From the NCBI GenBank assembly GCA_041191405.1, contig JBEEOW010000002.1:62001-126000 (forward strand): DNA of 64,000 nt, written 5' to 3'. Position 1 is the stretch's first letter. Each line of letters starts with the position of its first letter. The position numbers were made by a program, and so were the translations under genes. The notes beneath the pieces were generated by a model that was not told the DNA's origin, searched no databases, and saw only the letters and a list, made by a program, of their open reading frames with translations. Source of the stretch: JBEEOW01 sp041191405 (GTDB taxonomy: Bacteria > Bacteroidota > Bacteroidia > Cytophagales > UBA9547). Below, one piece after another: positions 24,780 through 34,073 of this stretch.

Positions 24780-25916
24780 ATGAAAAAAATATTACTTATC
24801 CTTTTTACTGTATGCTTTACTGCTCAGTTTTCGTTGGCACAAGGACAAGCTAGATTATCAGTTGCACCATTAGATTCAAACGTAACTTGTGCAAAAGCTA
24901 CAGTTATTCCTCATACATTTAATAATAATGAGTTTTTAATAGATAGTTTTGCAAATAAAGGGAATCCATATACGTCATGCTATTATTCATTTATTGCCAA
25001 AACAAAAAGTGGAAAAATTAGAATTTATGATACTGTTAATACTTACCAAAATGGCATTGGAGGTTTTGGTGTTAATGATGGTTGTGCTGGTAATACGGTT
25101 AACTACACAAAAGTTAACTCTGAATCAAACCCTATTTATTATGGATATAATTCATTACTAGTAGATAATTTAATTATTGGAAAAAGATATATCATTGATT
25201 TATATCTATATACAAAAAAATATAATTTTAAATTAATCGCAATTGCTAATAAAAAAGATGATAATGCACCTTCATCACCTACTTCATTAACAAGTAATTC
25301 ACCATATAGTTTTAATTTACTAGATTATTCATATGGGAGAGAATATAATTATGGCAATTCATGTACTACGAATAAAGCTGATTCAAACGTTGTAACAATT
25401 TTCGTAAAATTCAAAGCAACTGCAACTACTGCAACTTTAGATTTAAACTTAAATAATGCTTCATTAGAATCTAGACTAGGTTTAACTTCTGCACCAAATA
25501 CTTGCCAAGCAATTCAATCTAACAAAAACCTTAGAACAGATACTTTTACAGGTTTAACTATTGGTAATGAATATACTGTACGTATTGAAATTGGTGGCGA
25601 TGCAGCACTTGGTTATGCAAGAACTGCTACTTCAAACAATGCTTCAATAACTTTGGTTGATGGCTCTGTAACTGGTGTTGAAAATAATTCTCAACCAACA
25701 TTTAGCATAGCTCCAAATCCATCAAATGGAAATTTTACTTTCGTTTCTGATGAAAATGCTGATATAGTTATTTCTGATTTATTAGGTTCAAAAGTAGCAG
25801 ATTTACAAAATGTAACACCTAACCAAAACATTGATTTACAATTACCAAAAGGTATATATTTGTTAAATGTTAGCATTGTTAAAGGTTCAAAAATTGAGAA
25901 AATGGTAATTGAGTAA
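24780..25916 (+). CDS. T9SS-exported hypothetical protein
   Basis: The 378-residue protein has a signal peptide (MKKILLILFTVCFTAQFSLAQ). Residues about 30-290 contain repeated beta-rich segments with paired Cys (NVTCAKATV, TSCYYSF, DGCAGNT, NSCTTNK, NTCQAIQ) and suggest two similar domains of about 125 residues. The C-terminal 75 residues (FSIAPNPSNGNFTF ... LPKGIYLLNVSIVKGSKIEKMVIE) form a type A T9SS sorting domain. It should be delivered to the cell surface. No enzymatic motif is visible. Confidence 0.82.
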   Translation: MKKILLILFTVCFTAQFSLAQGQARLSVAPLDSNVTCAKATVIPHTFNNNEFLIDSFANKGNPYTSCYYSFIAKTKSGKIRIYDTVNTYQNGIGGFGVNDGCAGNTVNYTKVNSESNPIYYGYNSLLVDNLIIGKRYIIDLYLYTKKYNFKLIAIANKKDDNAPSSPTSLTSNSPYSFNLLDYSYGREYNYGNSCTTNKADSNVVTIFVKFKATATTATLDLNLNNASLESRLGLTSAPNTCQAIQSNKNLRTDTFTGLTIGNEYTVRIEIGGDAALGYARTATSNNASITLVDGSVTGVENNSQPTFSIAPNPSNGNFTFVSDENADIVISDLLGSKVADLQNVTPNQNIDLQLPKGIYLLNVSIVKGSKIEKMVIE

Positions 25917-25926
25917 TTTGTATAAT

Positions 25927-25955
25927 ACCTGATAGGTTTTTGAAACTTGTCAGGT
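25927..25955 (+). terminator. Hairpin after the T9SS protein gene
   Basis: ACCTGA (25927-25932) pairs with TCAGGT (25950-25955), with further pairing GGTTT/AAAC inside and T-rich sequence after. It starts 11 nt beyond the stop codon. Confidence 0.6.
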
Positions 25956-25975
25956 TTATTTCAATTCTTTTGTTG

Positions 25976-26000
25976 AGACGTGGCATGCCACGTCTTTTTA
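25976..26000 (+). repeat. Perfect 20-bp palindrome with T-tail
   Basis: AGACGTGGCATGCCACGTCT (25976-25995) is fully self-complementary and followed by TTTTTA. It is G+C-rich against an A/T-rich background and looks like a dispersed palindromic repeat that can also stop transcription. Confidence 0.7.
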
Positions 26001-26099
26001 CTTTAAAAACAAATAATAAAATCTGTTTAAAATCATATAAAAAGCACCAATTAAATAAAGAAAGTTTACTAATATTGCATTTCAAAATTTAAGCTAATC

Positions 26100-26648
26100 A
26101 TGAAAAAAATAGTTGGTGTAATTTTATTAATCACAGTATTTTGGGCTTGTAATAAAACAAAGAATACAGAAACAAAAGCTCCTGAATCAACAGCTGCCCT
26201 TGAAAAACTTGAATTAAGTGCGAACCAAGCTTGGGATAGCCTAACGAAATACGACGACAATACTATTAATACAATGAAAGCGCTCACAAAAGCTATTTCA
26301 TTAATCCCAACATCAAATGCAAATGGTGTTAAATTTTTAGAATCAAAAATTGAAAGTTTACAAAAAACTAGATATACAAAAGAGACTTTAACATTGAAGT
26401 CAATGGAGACTTATGATAGCCTTACAACGGCTGTTATTAATAGCTTAGATTCATTGGTTGCTAAAACGCCATCTATTGAAAAATATGGTAACATAGCCCA
26501 AATTCAAGCAGAGATTAGAGAAGCTGACCAAAATTTAATGAGAGTAAGGGTTTATTATGACGAGACTGCTGAAAAATATAACAAGCTCTTAACCAAAGCG
26601 TCAAAAGAAAAAAGTTTAAAACCTTTTACCCTTTTTAAAAGTTTATAG
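26100..26648 (+). CDS. LemA-like helical lipoprotein
   Basis: The 182-residue product has a lipoprotein signal (MKKIVGVILLITVFWAC, Cys17) followed by an all-helical region. The arrangement of helices and the stretch VRVYYDETAEKYNKLLTK recall the LemA/BlaR-like fold (cf. the RxxYNxxVxxYN motif), but the match is partial. It is probably an envelope-anchored coiled-coil protein. It lies alone, 109 bp before citrate synthase. Confidence 0.6.
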   Translation: MKKIVGVILLITVFWACNKTKNTETKAPESTAALEKLELSANQAWDSLTKYDDNTINTMKALTKAISLIPTSNANGVKFLESKIESLQKTRYTKETLTLKSMETYDSLTTAVINSLDSLVAKTPSIEKYGNIAQIQAEIREADQNLMRVRVYYDETAEKYNKLLTKASKEKSLKPFTLFKSL

Positions 26649-26756
26649 AAAGTATAGAATAAAAGAAATTCAAAATAGGATTATATTTTGTTTTTTTTTA
26701 CCTAAATTTCGAGCCAAAGTAGAATATTAGAATCTCAATTTATATTATTTATTAAT

Positions 26757-28043
26757 ATGTCGGAACAAGTAGAATTATTAGTTGAAGGCAAATCCATAAA
26801 GTTTCCAGTTATCGTAGGTACTGAAAACGAGAAGGCGATTGACATAGCCAAATTAAGATCTGAAACTGGTTATGTAACTTATGATCCAGGTTTTAAAAAC
26901 ACAGGTTCAACAAAAAGTGCAATCACTTTCCTTGACGGAGAACTTGGAATTTTAAGCTATCGTGGTTTTCCAATTGACCAATTAGCTGAGAAATCAAACT
27001 TTTTAGAAGTTGCTTACCTATTAATCTACGGTGAACTTCCAACAGCTACTCAATTTGCAGCTTTCGAGGCTGAAATTAAAGCTAACCAAGAAATTCCTGC
27101 TAGTATTTTAGCAATTATTGAAGGTTTCCCTAAAGATGCACACCCAATGGCAGTATTGTCGGCGGTAACTGTAGCTTTAACAGCATTCTATCCAGAATCT
27201 ACTGATCCAAATCCTTCGCAGGAATTAATTAATAAATTATCAACTCGTGTAATTGCACAGTTTCCAACTTTAATTTCTGCAATTTATCGTATTTCTAAAG
27301 GTGAAAAACCTTTAGCTCCAAGTGCTGAGTTAGATTATTGCTCTAACTTCATTCACATGATGTTCACTAAAGCTGGTGAAACTTACAAATATGATGCAGT
27401 AGTTGCTGATGCAGTTAACAAATTATTGATTTTACATGCTGACCATGAGCAAAACTGTTCTACTTCTACAGTAAGAATTGTTGGTTCATCGCAAGCTAGT
27501 TTATATGCTTCTTTATCTGCTGGTATTTCTGCACTTTGGGGTCCACTTCACGGTGGTGCTAACCAAGCTGTAATTGAAATGCTTGAAGAAATTAAAAATG
27601 ATGGTGGCGATACTGCTAAATTCATTTTAAAAGCAAAAGATAAAAATGATCCATTCCGTTTAATGGGCTTCGGACACAGAGTTTACAAAAACTTTGACCC
27701 TCGTGCGAAAATCATTAAAGTTGCTTGTGATCAAATTTTAGGTAAACTTGGTATCAATGACCCAGTTTTAACTATTGCAAAAGGATTAGAAGAAGTTGCA
27801 TTGAGCGATCAATATTTTGTTGATAGAAAATTATATCCAAATGTTGACTTCTACTCAGGTATTATCTACCGTGCATTAGGAATCCCAACTGAATATTTCA
27901 CTGTGTTGTTTGCACTTGGTCGTTTGCCAGGTTGGATAGCTCAATGGCAAGAATTACGTGCTGAAAACGAACCAATCGGTCGTCCACGTCAAATCTATAC
28001 TGGTTACACTGAGCGTAACTATGTAGAAATTGCAAATAGATAA
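26757..28043 (+). CDS. gltA: Citrate synthase (type II)
   Basis: The enzyme condenses acetyl-CoA and oxaloacetate to citrate, the entry step of the TCA cycle. At 428 residues it has the length of the hexameric type II enzymes and the N-terminal small domain typical of them. Active-site signatures: HADHEQNCSTS (H227-H230), GPLHGGANQA (catalytic H265), and FGHRVYKNFDPRA (H307). The catalytic Asp lies in the FVDRKLYPNVDFYSG segment. The gene is single and followed by a strong terminator. Confidence 0.97.
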   Translation: MSEQVELLVEGKSIKFPVIVGTENEKAIDIAKLRSETGYVTYDPGFKNTGSTKSAITFLDGELGILSYRGFPIDQLAEKSNFLEVAYLLIYGELPTATQFAAFEAEIKANQEIPASILAIIEGFPKDAHPMAVLSAVTVALTAFYPESTDPNPSQELINKLSTRVIAQFPTLISAIYRISKGEKPLAPSAELDYCSNFIHMMFTKAGETYKYDAVVADAVNKLLILHADHEQNCSTSTVRIVGSSQASLYASLSAGISALWGPLHGGANQAVIEMLEEIKNDGGDTAKFILKAKDKNDPFRLMGFGHRVYKNFDPRAKIIKVACDQILGKLGINDPVLTIAKGLEEVALSDQYFVDRKLYPNVDFYSGIIYRALGIPTEYFTVLFALGRLPGWIAQWQELRAENEPIGRPRQIYTGYTERNYVEIANR

Positions 28044-28071
28044 TTCGCTTTTAATTAAGCTTCTAATACTA

Positions 28072-28102
28072 AATCCCGAGGTGAAAACTTCGGGATTTTT
28101 TG
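28072..28102 (+). terminator. Intrinsic terminator of gltA
   Basis: The stem AATCCCGAGGT/ACTTCGGGATT (11 bp with one G-T pair) closes a GAAA tetraloop (28083-28086) and is followed by TTTTTG. Confidence 0.9.
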
Positions 28103-28129
28103 TTTAAAAATTTCAAGTACAGACTAAAA

Positions 28130-28369
28130 ATGGGCAAAAAAATACTAGGTATTATACTTTTGATTATTTCTATTTTATTCGCTTTTACAACAATTGGCTT
28201 ATGGAATAAACTTTTAGAAGCTATTGGAGGTTTGTTTCAACTATTTAGTAATGAATTAGATGATTATGAAAAAGGTATTAGAATTGGAAATATTTTATAT
28301 TGGTCAGCACATTTTTGTGTAATCTATTTTTATTGGAAATATGGAAAAAAGTTTATCAAAGGAAGCTAA
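28130..28369 (+). CDS. Small two-helix membrane protein
   Basis: The frame opens at a TTG (28100) inside the gltA terminator tail. The first ATG, at 28130, gives a sensible 79-residue protein with a membrane helix at about 3-23 (GKKILGIILLIISILFAFTTIG) and another at about 55-70 (ILYWSAHFCVIYFYW). A short acidic, amphipathic loop lies between (FSNELDDYEKGIR). I know no family and no partner gene is obvious. Confidence 0.55.
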   Translation: MGKKILGIILLIISILFAFTTIGLWNKLLEAIGGLFQLFSNELDDYEKGIRIGNILYWSAHFCVIYFYWKYGKKFIKGS

Positions 28370-28534
28370 ATAAACAACAAATATTTAACGATGCTTTCCT
28401 CATCTATATTTTTTCGAAATTTAATTTGAATGTATTCTTTTTTTAAAACTAAATTCAAAACAAACAAACCAAAATCCACCCAAAAACTAACATTTGTCAG
28501 TTTTTATAAAATGTAAATAACCTTACTTTGTAGC

Positions 28535-29881
28535 ATGAGTAAGGAGCAATTACACCAATTATTAACCGAGCTAGATGTACCAACACCAAGATACACCAGC
28601 TACCCTACTGTACCATTTTGGGATATTAACAATCCTGATATTGAAACAATTACACCTCATATAAAACAAGCATTATCATCCAATAATAATGAACTAAGTT
28701 TATATATACACCTACCCTATTGTGAAGATTTATGCACCTATTGTGGTTGTAATAAACGAATTACAAAAAATCACGAGGTAGAAATTCCTTATTTAAATAC
28801 TGTTCTTAAAGAATGGAAAATGTATTTAAGTTTGTTAGATACCAAACCAACTTTAAGAGAATTACACTTGGGTGGAGGTACTCCTACTTTTTTTTCAGCT
28901 GAAAATTTAGATTACTTGCTTAGTAATTTATTAGAAAGTGTAAATACCCATCCTAATGTAGAAATGAGTTTGGAAGCTCACCCCAACCATACCAATAAAG
29001 AACAACTTGAAACTTTGTATAACCATGGTTTCAGAAGATTAAGTATTGGAGTACAAGATTTATCTCCAAAAATTCAATTTGTTATCAATAGAATTCAACC
29101 TTTTGAAGTCACCAAAAACGTAGTTGAATTAGCTCGAGAAATTGGTTTTGAAGCAATTAATATTGATATAATTTATGGTTTACCTTTACAAACTATTGAA
29201 GATGTAAATTATACAATTGACAAAGTAAATGAATTAAAACCTGAAAGAATTGCTTTTTATAGTTATGCGCATGTGCCTTGGAAAAGCAAAGGTCAACGTA
29301 GGTATAAAGATGAAGATGTTCCATTTGGAGCTTCAAAAAGAGCTTTATATGAAACAGGGCGTGAGGAATTAATTGCTAATGGCTACAAAGAAATTGGTAT
29401 GGATCACTTTGCATTACCGACTGACGAATTATTCAAAGCCGAAGAACTAGGTACTTTAAATAGAAATTTTATGGGCTACACAACTACGCTTCGTAAAAGT
29501 ATGTTATTGGGACTTGGAGCTTCGAGTATTAGTGATTCGTGGAGTGCATATTTTCAAAATGAAAAAGAAATTGAAAAATATATGGAGATGGTAAATAATA
29601 ACCAATTTCCACTCATTAAAGGGCATATTTTAAACAATCAAGATTTACATCAAAGAGAACAAATTTTGAATTTAATGTGCAACCACAAAACTGAAATTAA
29701 AGAAAAAACGGTTGTAAATAATAATATTTTATCTGATTTAGTAAAAAAGCAACTTATTGATATCCAAGAAAATAATATAATTGTAAAAGATTTTGGTAAA
29801 ATATTTATTAGAAATGTATCAACTGCTTTTGACGAATATTTTGAAGTGAATAATCAAAAACAGTTTAGTAAAAGTGTTTAA
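28535..29881 (+). CDS. hemN: Oxygen-independent coproporphyrinogen III oxidase
   Basis: This radical-SAM enzyme converts coproporphyrinogen III to protoporphyrinogen IX without O2, for haem synthesis at low oxygen. The iron-sulfur motif is C63-x3-C67-x2-C70-x-C72 (PYCEDLCTYCGC). The SAM-binding GGGTPTF is at 113-119, followed by EAHPNH, SIGVQDLSPKIQ, YGLPLQT and a HemN C-terminal domain. The CxxxCxxCxC pattern and the 448-residue length separate true HemN from HemW. Its presence fits the cbb3 oxidase operon 4 kb away. No FNR-type site is seen upstream. Confidence 0.94.
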   Translation: MSKEQLHQLLTELDVPTPRYTSYPTVPFWDINNPDIETITPHIKQALSSNNNELSLYIHLPYCEDLCTYCGCNKRITKNHEVEIPYLNTVLKEWKMYLSLLDTKPTLRELHLGGGTPTFFSAENLDYLLSNLLESVNTHPNVEMSLEAHPNHTNKEQLETLYNHGFRRLSIGVQDLSPKIQFVINRIQPFEVTKNVVELAREIGFEAINIDIIYGLPLQTIEDVNYTIDKVNELKPERIAFYSYAHVPWKSKGQRRYKDEDVPFGASKRALYETGREELIANGYKEIGMDHFALPTDELFKAEELGTLNRNFMGYTTTLRKSMLLGLGASSISDSWSAYFQNEKEIEKYMEMVNNNQFPLIKGHILNNQDLHQREQILNLMCNHKTEIKEKTVVNNNILSDLVKKQLIDIQENNIIVKDFGKIFIRNVSTAFDEYFEVNNQKQFSKSV

Positions 29882-29889
29882 AATCTAAT

Positions 29890-29933
29890 TCATCAACCAC
29901 CATTAATTATTCTTCATTATTAGTGGTTGATGA
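29890..29933. terminator. Convergent hairpin between hemN and a small gene
   Basis: TCATCAACCAC (29890-29900) pairs perfectly with GTGGTTGATGA (29923-29933). The right arm lies inside the last codons of the minus-strand gene at 29907. A weak T-run makes it a moderate terminator. Confidence 0.6.
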
Positions 29934-30206
29934 ATATAATTTTCTAAAATATATTTTTTGTTTTTCTCGTTCAATAAACAATTTAGCTAAAGCTAAAGCA
30001 ATATCTTCGTCATTAATTTGCTTAAATGCTAGTTGAGCTTTAGATTCAGAAACATCATATTTATACAATAATTGAAAAATATAAGAATGATTATTTCTCA
30101 ATATTTTCAAAATAGATTTTTGTAATTTTTCTTCTAAAACTGATTCTTTTATTCCTTCCTCAGTAGAAAGCTTTGCGATGTATTTTTCTATTTGTAAAGT
30201 GGACAT
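29907..30206 (-). CDS. Small helical hypothetical protein (99 aa)
   Basis: A charged, wholly helical protein (STLQIEKYIAKLSTEEGIKE; KILRNNHSYIFQLLYKYDVS; ALALAKLFIEREKQK) without signal or membrane segment. No family is recognised. It converges on hemN, with the shared hairpin overlapping its C-terminal codons. Codon use and the ATG start look normal. Confidence 0.55.
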   Translation of the reverse strand: MSTLQIEKYIAKLSTEEGIKESVLEEKLQKSILKILRNNHSYIFQLLYKYDVSESKAQLAFKQINDEDIALALAKLFIEREKQKIYFRKLYSSTTNNEE

Positions 30207-30390
30207 TTTGAAAGCATTTACATTTAAACTTAATCAAATAAAAGATATTACACAAACTTTTACCGAAAATACAAATTATTCACTTTGATTATATTTGAAT
30301 TAAAATTAACTTTCCGAATAAATATTAGAATTTAACCGACTTTAAATCCCCATTTACCTAATTGTACTATTTAAAGTATATTTAGATAAA

Positions 30391-30398
30391 TATTTTTG
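30391..30398 (+). promoter_or_regulatory. -7 box TATTTTTG upstream of the TonB-dependent receptor
   Basis: An exact TAnnTTTG match 28 bp before the ATG at 30426. No good TTTG stands 19-20 bp upstream of it. Confidence 0.45.
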
Positions 30399-30425
30399 TA
30401 ACACAATTAATAACCTCATTTTATT

Positions 30426-32834
30426 ATGAAAAAAATATTTACCATTGCAATACTTAGTTTTATAAGTATTAGTGCCTTTTCAAAATCAGTTACAAATATT
30501 TCAGCTGATTCAAGTGAAACAAAAAAAACAGTTGCAACTCAAGTTTTAAAAGGTAAAGTAATTGATAAAGAATCAAAATATCCATTAATAGGAGTTGTTG
30601 TGAGTTTACTAAGTACAAATCCTGTATTGAAAACTACAACGAATGAAGATGGCGAATTTAAGTTTTCTAATGTTCCTCTTGGTCGACATGAAATTAAATT
30701 CAATTTAATGGGGTATCAAACCCAACAGATTCCGAATCAACTTTTAACTATCGGTAAAGAACTATTTGTTCAAATTGAATTACAAGAGCAAATTATTCAA
30801 AGTCAAGAAATTGTAATTACAGGTCAAAGCGATAAACAAGAAACGAATAATGAATTAGCAACTGTTAGTGCTCGCACCTTTAACGGTGACGAAGCTGGTA
30901 GATTTGCAGGTAGCAGAAATGACCCCGCTCGTATGGCAGCAAATTTTGCAGGTGTAAGTGGTGCAAATGATGGCAGAAATGATATTATTATTCGAGGTAA
31001 TTCACCTTTAGGTTTATTATGGAGAGTTGAAGGTGTAGATATTCCAAATCCAAGTCATTTTGGCTCAGTGGGTAGTACAGGTGGACCAGTAAGTATATTA
31101 AATAACAACACTTTAGCAAAATCAGATTTTATGACGGGAGCTTTCCCTGCTAATTATGGTAATGCCAACTCAGGTGTTTTTGACTTACAACTTAGAAATG
31201 GGAATAAAGATAAAAGAGAATATGTTGGTCAAATTGGACTTAACGGTTTTGAACTTGGAGCCGAAGGTCCATTTGCAAAAGGCAAAAAATCATCTTTTCT
31301 TATAAATTACAGATACAGAACACTTGGAGTATTTAAAGCCTTAGGAATTAGTTTTGGTACAGGTGCAGCAGTGCCTCAGTACCAAGATTTAACTTTCAAA
31401 CTTAATTTCCCATTGGCTAACAGAGCGAAAATCACAGTTTGGGGACTTGGAGGAGTTAGTTATATAGCAATGTTAGATAAAGATAATGATGATAAAAACC
31501 TATATATCAACAAAGGATGGGATACCTATTATGGTACTCAAATGGGTGCAACAGGTGTAAATTATACAAAATTTGTTAGTACAGAAGCTTATTTTAGAAT
31601 AGGTTTAGCATTCTCAAGAAGTCAAACCAGTGGTAATCAAGATTCAATAAGCCCAAGCAAAAAACCAATTGATTATTACAACAACAATGCAACTTTAAAC
31701 AGAATTAATTTCAATGGAGTATATAACCATAAACTAAGTGCTAAAAACACTGTAAATGTAGGTTATATAGTAGAAAATTATTATGTAAATTTTGGAGATA
31801 ATATTCTGAGATACAATGCAGGAGTACCTTTCCAAAAAATATTAACCGATAAAAAAGCTGAAGCTTTACTTTTACAAGCTTATGCACAATTGCAACACCG
31901 TTTCACTGATAAATTAACATTAAATACGGGTTTACACACACAATATTTTGCCTTAAATGGAGCAAATACAGTAGAACCTAGAATAGGTGTAAAATGGGAC
32001 ATAAGCACTAGAAATTCAATTAGTTTTGGAGCAGGAATGCATTCGCAATTACAACCATTGTACAGTTATTTTGTACAAACACTTAAACAAGATGGCTCAT
32101 ATTATGAAACAAACAACAAACTTGGTTTCACTAAAAGTAATCATTTAGTATTGGCTTATGATAAATCGGTAGGTAAAAATGGTAGAATTAAAATTGAAAC
32201 ATATTACCAACAAATTTCAAACGTACCAGTTGAAATCAACAAATCATCATTTTCAATGTTAAATGCAGGGGCAAATTTTGATAACCCAAATACAGATAGT
32301 TTACAAAACAAAGGAACAGGTTATAATTATGGAATTGAACTTACAGTTGAACGTAGTTTAAGTAAAGGGTTCTATTTCTTAATATCAAACTCAATTTTTG
32401 AGTCAAAATACAAAGGCTCAGATGGAATTGAAAGAAACACAGCCTTCAATGGTAATTTTGTAACAAATGGATTAATTGGTAAAGAATTTAAAACAGGTGA
32501 AAAAACTTCATTATTAATTGACATAAAAACAACTTTAGCTGGAGGTAGAAGAGTTACACCTATTGACTTACAAAAATCTATAGCCCAAAATCAAGCTGTA
32601 TATGATAATGAAAAAGCATTTGATAAACAATTAAATAATTATTACAGAACAGATTTTAAAGTTACTTTTAGAATGAATGGGAAAAAAGCTACACAAGAAT
32701 GGGCTTTGGATATTCAAAATATTTTAAATAGAAAAAATGACTTTATGCAAAGTTATGTAATTGCTAGAAAAGAGATGGTTGTTATTCCACAATTAGGAAT
32801 TTTCCCTGTGGTACAATATAGAATTACTTGGTAA
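30426..32834 (+). CDS. TonB-dependent outer-membrane receptor with carboxypeptidase-regulatory-like domain
   Basis: This is an outer-membrane beta-barrel transporter powered by the TonB-ExbBD complex. The signal peptide (1-19) is followed by a carboxypeptidase-D regulatory-like beta sandwich (about 40-120: LKGKVIDKESKYPLIGVVV, TTNEDGEFKFSNVPLG). A plug domain follows (about 130-240: RMAANFAGVSGANDGRNDI, VEGVDIPNPSHFG), then a barrel of about 560 residues ending in an aromatic strand (FPVVQYRITW). No SusD-like gene follows, so glycan uptake of the Sus type is unlikely. The ZIP metal transporter directly downstream on the other strand hints at a metal, but this is inference. The 802-residue length is ordinary. 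Confidence 0.9.
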   Translation: MKKIFTIAILSFISISAFSKSVTNISADSSETKKTVATQVLKGKVIDKESKYPLIGVVVSLLSTNPVLKTTTNEDGEFKFSNVPLGRHEIKFNLMGYQTQQIPNQLLTIGKELFVQIELQEQIIQSQEIVITGQSDKQETNNELATVSARTFNGDEAGRFAGSRNDPARMAANFAGVSGANDGRNDIIIRGNSPLGLLWRVEGVDIPNPSHFGSVGSTGGPVSILNNNTLAKSDFMTGAFPANYGNANSGVFDLQLRNGNKDKREYVGQIGLNGFELGAEGPFAKGKKSSFLINYRYRTLGVFKALGISFGTGAAVPQYQDLTFKLNFPLANRAKITVWGLGGVSYIAMLDKDNDDKNLYINKGWDTYYGTQMGATGVNYTKFVSTEAYFRIGLAFSRSQTSGNQDSISPSKKPIDYYNNNATLNRINFNGVYNHKLSAKNTVNVGYIVENYYVNFGDNILRYNAGVPFQKILTDKKAEALLLQAYAQLQHRFTDKLTLNTGLHTQYFALNGANTVEPRIGVKWDISTRNSISFGAGMHSQLQPLYSYFVQTLKQDGSYYETNNKLGFTKSNHLVLAYDKSVGKNGRIKIETYYQQISNVPVEINKSSFSMLNAGANFDNPNTDSLQNKGTGYNYGIELTVERSLSKGFYFLISNSIFESKYKGSDGIERNTAFNGNFVTNGLIGKEFKTGEKTSLLIDIKTTLAGGRRVTPIDLQKSIAQNQAVYDNEKAFDKQLNNYYRTDFKVTFRMNGKKATQEWALDIQNILNRKNDFMQSYVIARKEMVVIPQLGIFPVVQYRITW

Positions 32835-33569
32835 TTATAAAAACAATTCAGCCAACACAGCTAAGCTAGCCCCTCCTATTGAAAGTAATAATTTATTTGC
32901 TTTAAAATGATGGTTGGGGCTACTTTCAAAAAATATAGTTGTTGATATATGTAAGAAATTACCAGCTACTACAGCAAACAAAGCATTAAATATTTGCTTA
33001 TTTACCAATCCATTATGAAAAATAAATTCACTTAACCACATACCAGCAGGTGTAGTTAAAGAAAAAACAAACAATACTAAAATTGCTTTTAACCTATGTT
33101 GTAAACCACTCATTAACACTGCCATTAAAGCAAAAGCTTCAGGCATTTTATGCATAACCATTCCAAAAAGTAAAGTATCAGCATCATGATGTGCATGAAT
33201 TGATTCAGGGTGTACAAGCAATGTCCCTTCTAAAAAAGAGTGAATTCCTAAAGAGACTAAAAGAGTTAATGGTAATTTCCCATGATCATGTCCGTGAGAA
33301 TGAATATGACCATGCTCTACTCCTTCGCTAAAAAATTCTAGAATTAATTGAAAAAAGAAACCAACCAACACCCAAATACCAATTTGTAAATGCGAAGTAC
33401 TTGTTTCAAATATTTCAGGAAGAATATGAATTACTGTAATTGAGAATAAATATGCACCGCTAAATGAAAGTATGTTTTTAAAGTTTTTTTCGCCAAGTTT
33501 TGGTAGCGCTAAAACTGCCAATCCTGCAGAAAATGAGCAAACTAGTAATATAATTGAGGTTAAGTACAT
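32835..33569 (-). CDS. ZIP family divalent metal transporter
   Basis: An inner-membrane transporter of the ZIP family that likely takes up zinc or a related divalent metal. About eight membrane helices are visible. Helix 4 carries HSFLEGTLL and helix 5 HKMPEAFALM, the His/Glu pairs that form the ZIP metal site. A His-rich loop (HGHIHSHGHDHGK) before helix 4 is a typical metal sensor or chelator. The frame opens at a TTG (33602) that lies inside the -7 promoter box, so the first ATG at 33569 is the start, giving 244 residues. Confidence 0.9.
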   Translation of the reverse strand: MYLTSIILLVCSFSAGLAVLALPKLGEKNFKNILSFSGAYLFSITVIHILPEIFETSTSHLQIGIWVLVGFFFQLILEFFSEGVEHGHIHSHGHDHGKLPLTLLVSLGIHSFLEGTLLVHPESIHAHHDADTLLFGMVMHKMPEAFALMAVLMSGLQHRLKAILVLFVFSLTTPAGMWLSEFIFHNGLVNKQIFNALFAVVAGNFLHISTTIFFESSPNHHFKANKLLLSIGGASLAVLAELFL

Positions 33570-33599
33570 CAAAAGAGTTAGGTATTTGTAACAAGGTTG

Positions 33600-33631
33600 C
33601 AAATATACATTTAATTAATCTACACACCAAA
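33600..33631 (-). promoter_or_regulatory. Promoter of the ZIP gene (TTTG-N20-TATATTTG)
   Basis: On the minus strand TTTG (33628-33631) and TATATTTG (33600-33607) are 20 bp apart, close to the Bacteroidota consensus. The -7 box ends 30 bp before the ATG and rules out the upstream TTG start. Confidence 0.7.
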
Positions 33632-33654
33632 AAATAAAAAATATCAAAAAAAAT

Positions 33655-33693
33655 AAAGCTTCTATCTTTTTAAATAAAAAGGAAAGAAGCTTT
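33655..33693 (-). terminator. Intrinsic terminator of the 66-residue protein gene
   Basis: AAAGCTTCT (33655-33663) pairs with AGAAGCTTT (33685-33693), with extra inner A-T pairs. On the minus strand a long T-run follows. It begins 10 nt after the stop codon. Confidence 0.8.
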
Positions 33694-33703
33694 AAAAAAA
33701 CAT

Positions 33704-33904
33704 TTACTCCGCTGTTCTAATTACCATTTTAGACTCAATCATTTCATGCAAAGTAGCCAATAATGCTTTTTCTTGTTCATCTATTTGGCTGTCTTCAGTT
33801 GCAATATGAATTATTTGATCATATTCATAATGTGTAATTTTCTGATCTTCAATAGCTTTTTCTATAAGAACTCTAAGTTTTGATGCACTATTACTAATTC
33901 CCAT
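33704..33904 (-). CDS. Small helical acidic protein (66 aa)
   Basis: A compact helical protein (SASKLRVLIEKAIEDQKITHYEYDQIIHIATED, then DEQEKALLATLHEMIES). The pattern recalls half of a TerB/EF-hand-like helical bundle with acidic turns (EDSQIDEQE), but I cannot assign a family firmly. ATG start, own terminator, and promoter-sized gap upstream support a real gene. Confidence 0.65.
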   Translation of the reverse strand: MGISNSASKLRVLIEKAIEDQKITHYEYDQIIHIATEDSQIDEQEKALLATLHEMIESKMVIRTAE

Positions 33905-34041
33905 TTTTATAAGTTTATTTGTTTAAACGAAAATACAAAATTTATTGATTTCATTATAAAAAAAACAATCTTTTAACTTTTAAATTAATATAATCTCAAA
34001 ACAAAATAAATTAAGTGCAAACCAAAACCAATCATTTTTAG

Positions 34042-34049
34042 TATTTTTG
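34042..34049 (+). promoter_or_regulatory. -7 box TATTTTTG ahead of the methyltransferase gene
   Basis: An exact TAnnTTTG match. It overlaps the TTG (34047) where the longest open frame begins, which argues for the ATG at 34074 as the start. Confidence 0.5.
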
Positions 34050-34073
34050 TACTCTAATGTTATTCAATATTTT

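Noticed and set aside
33570..33602. N-terminal extension of the ZIP transporter from a TTG start
   Set aside because: The TTG lies within the TATATTTG promoter box, so it would not be transcribed.
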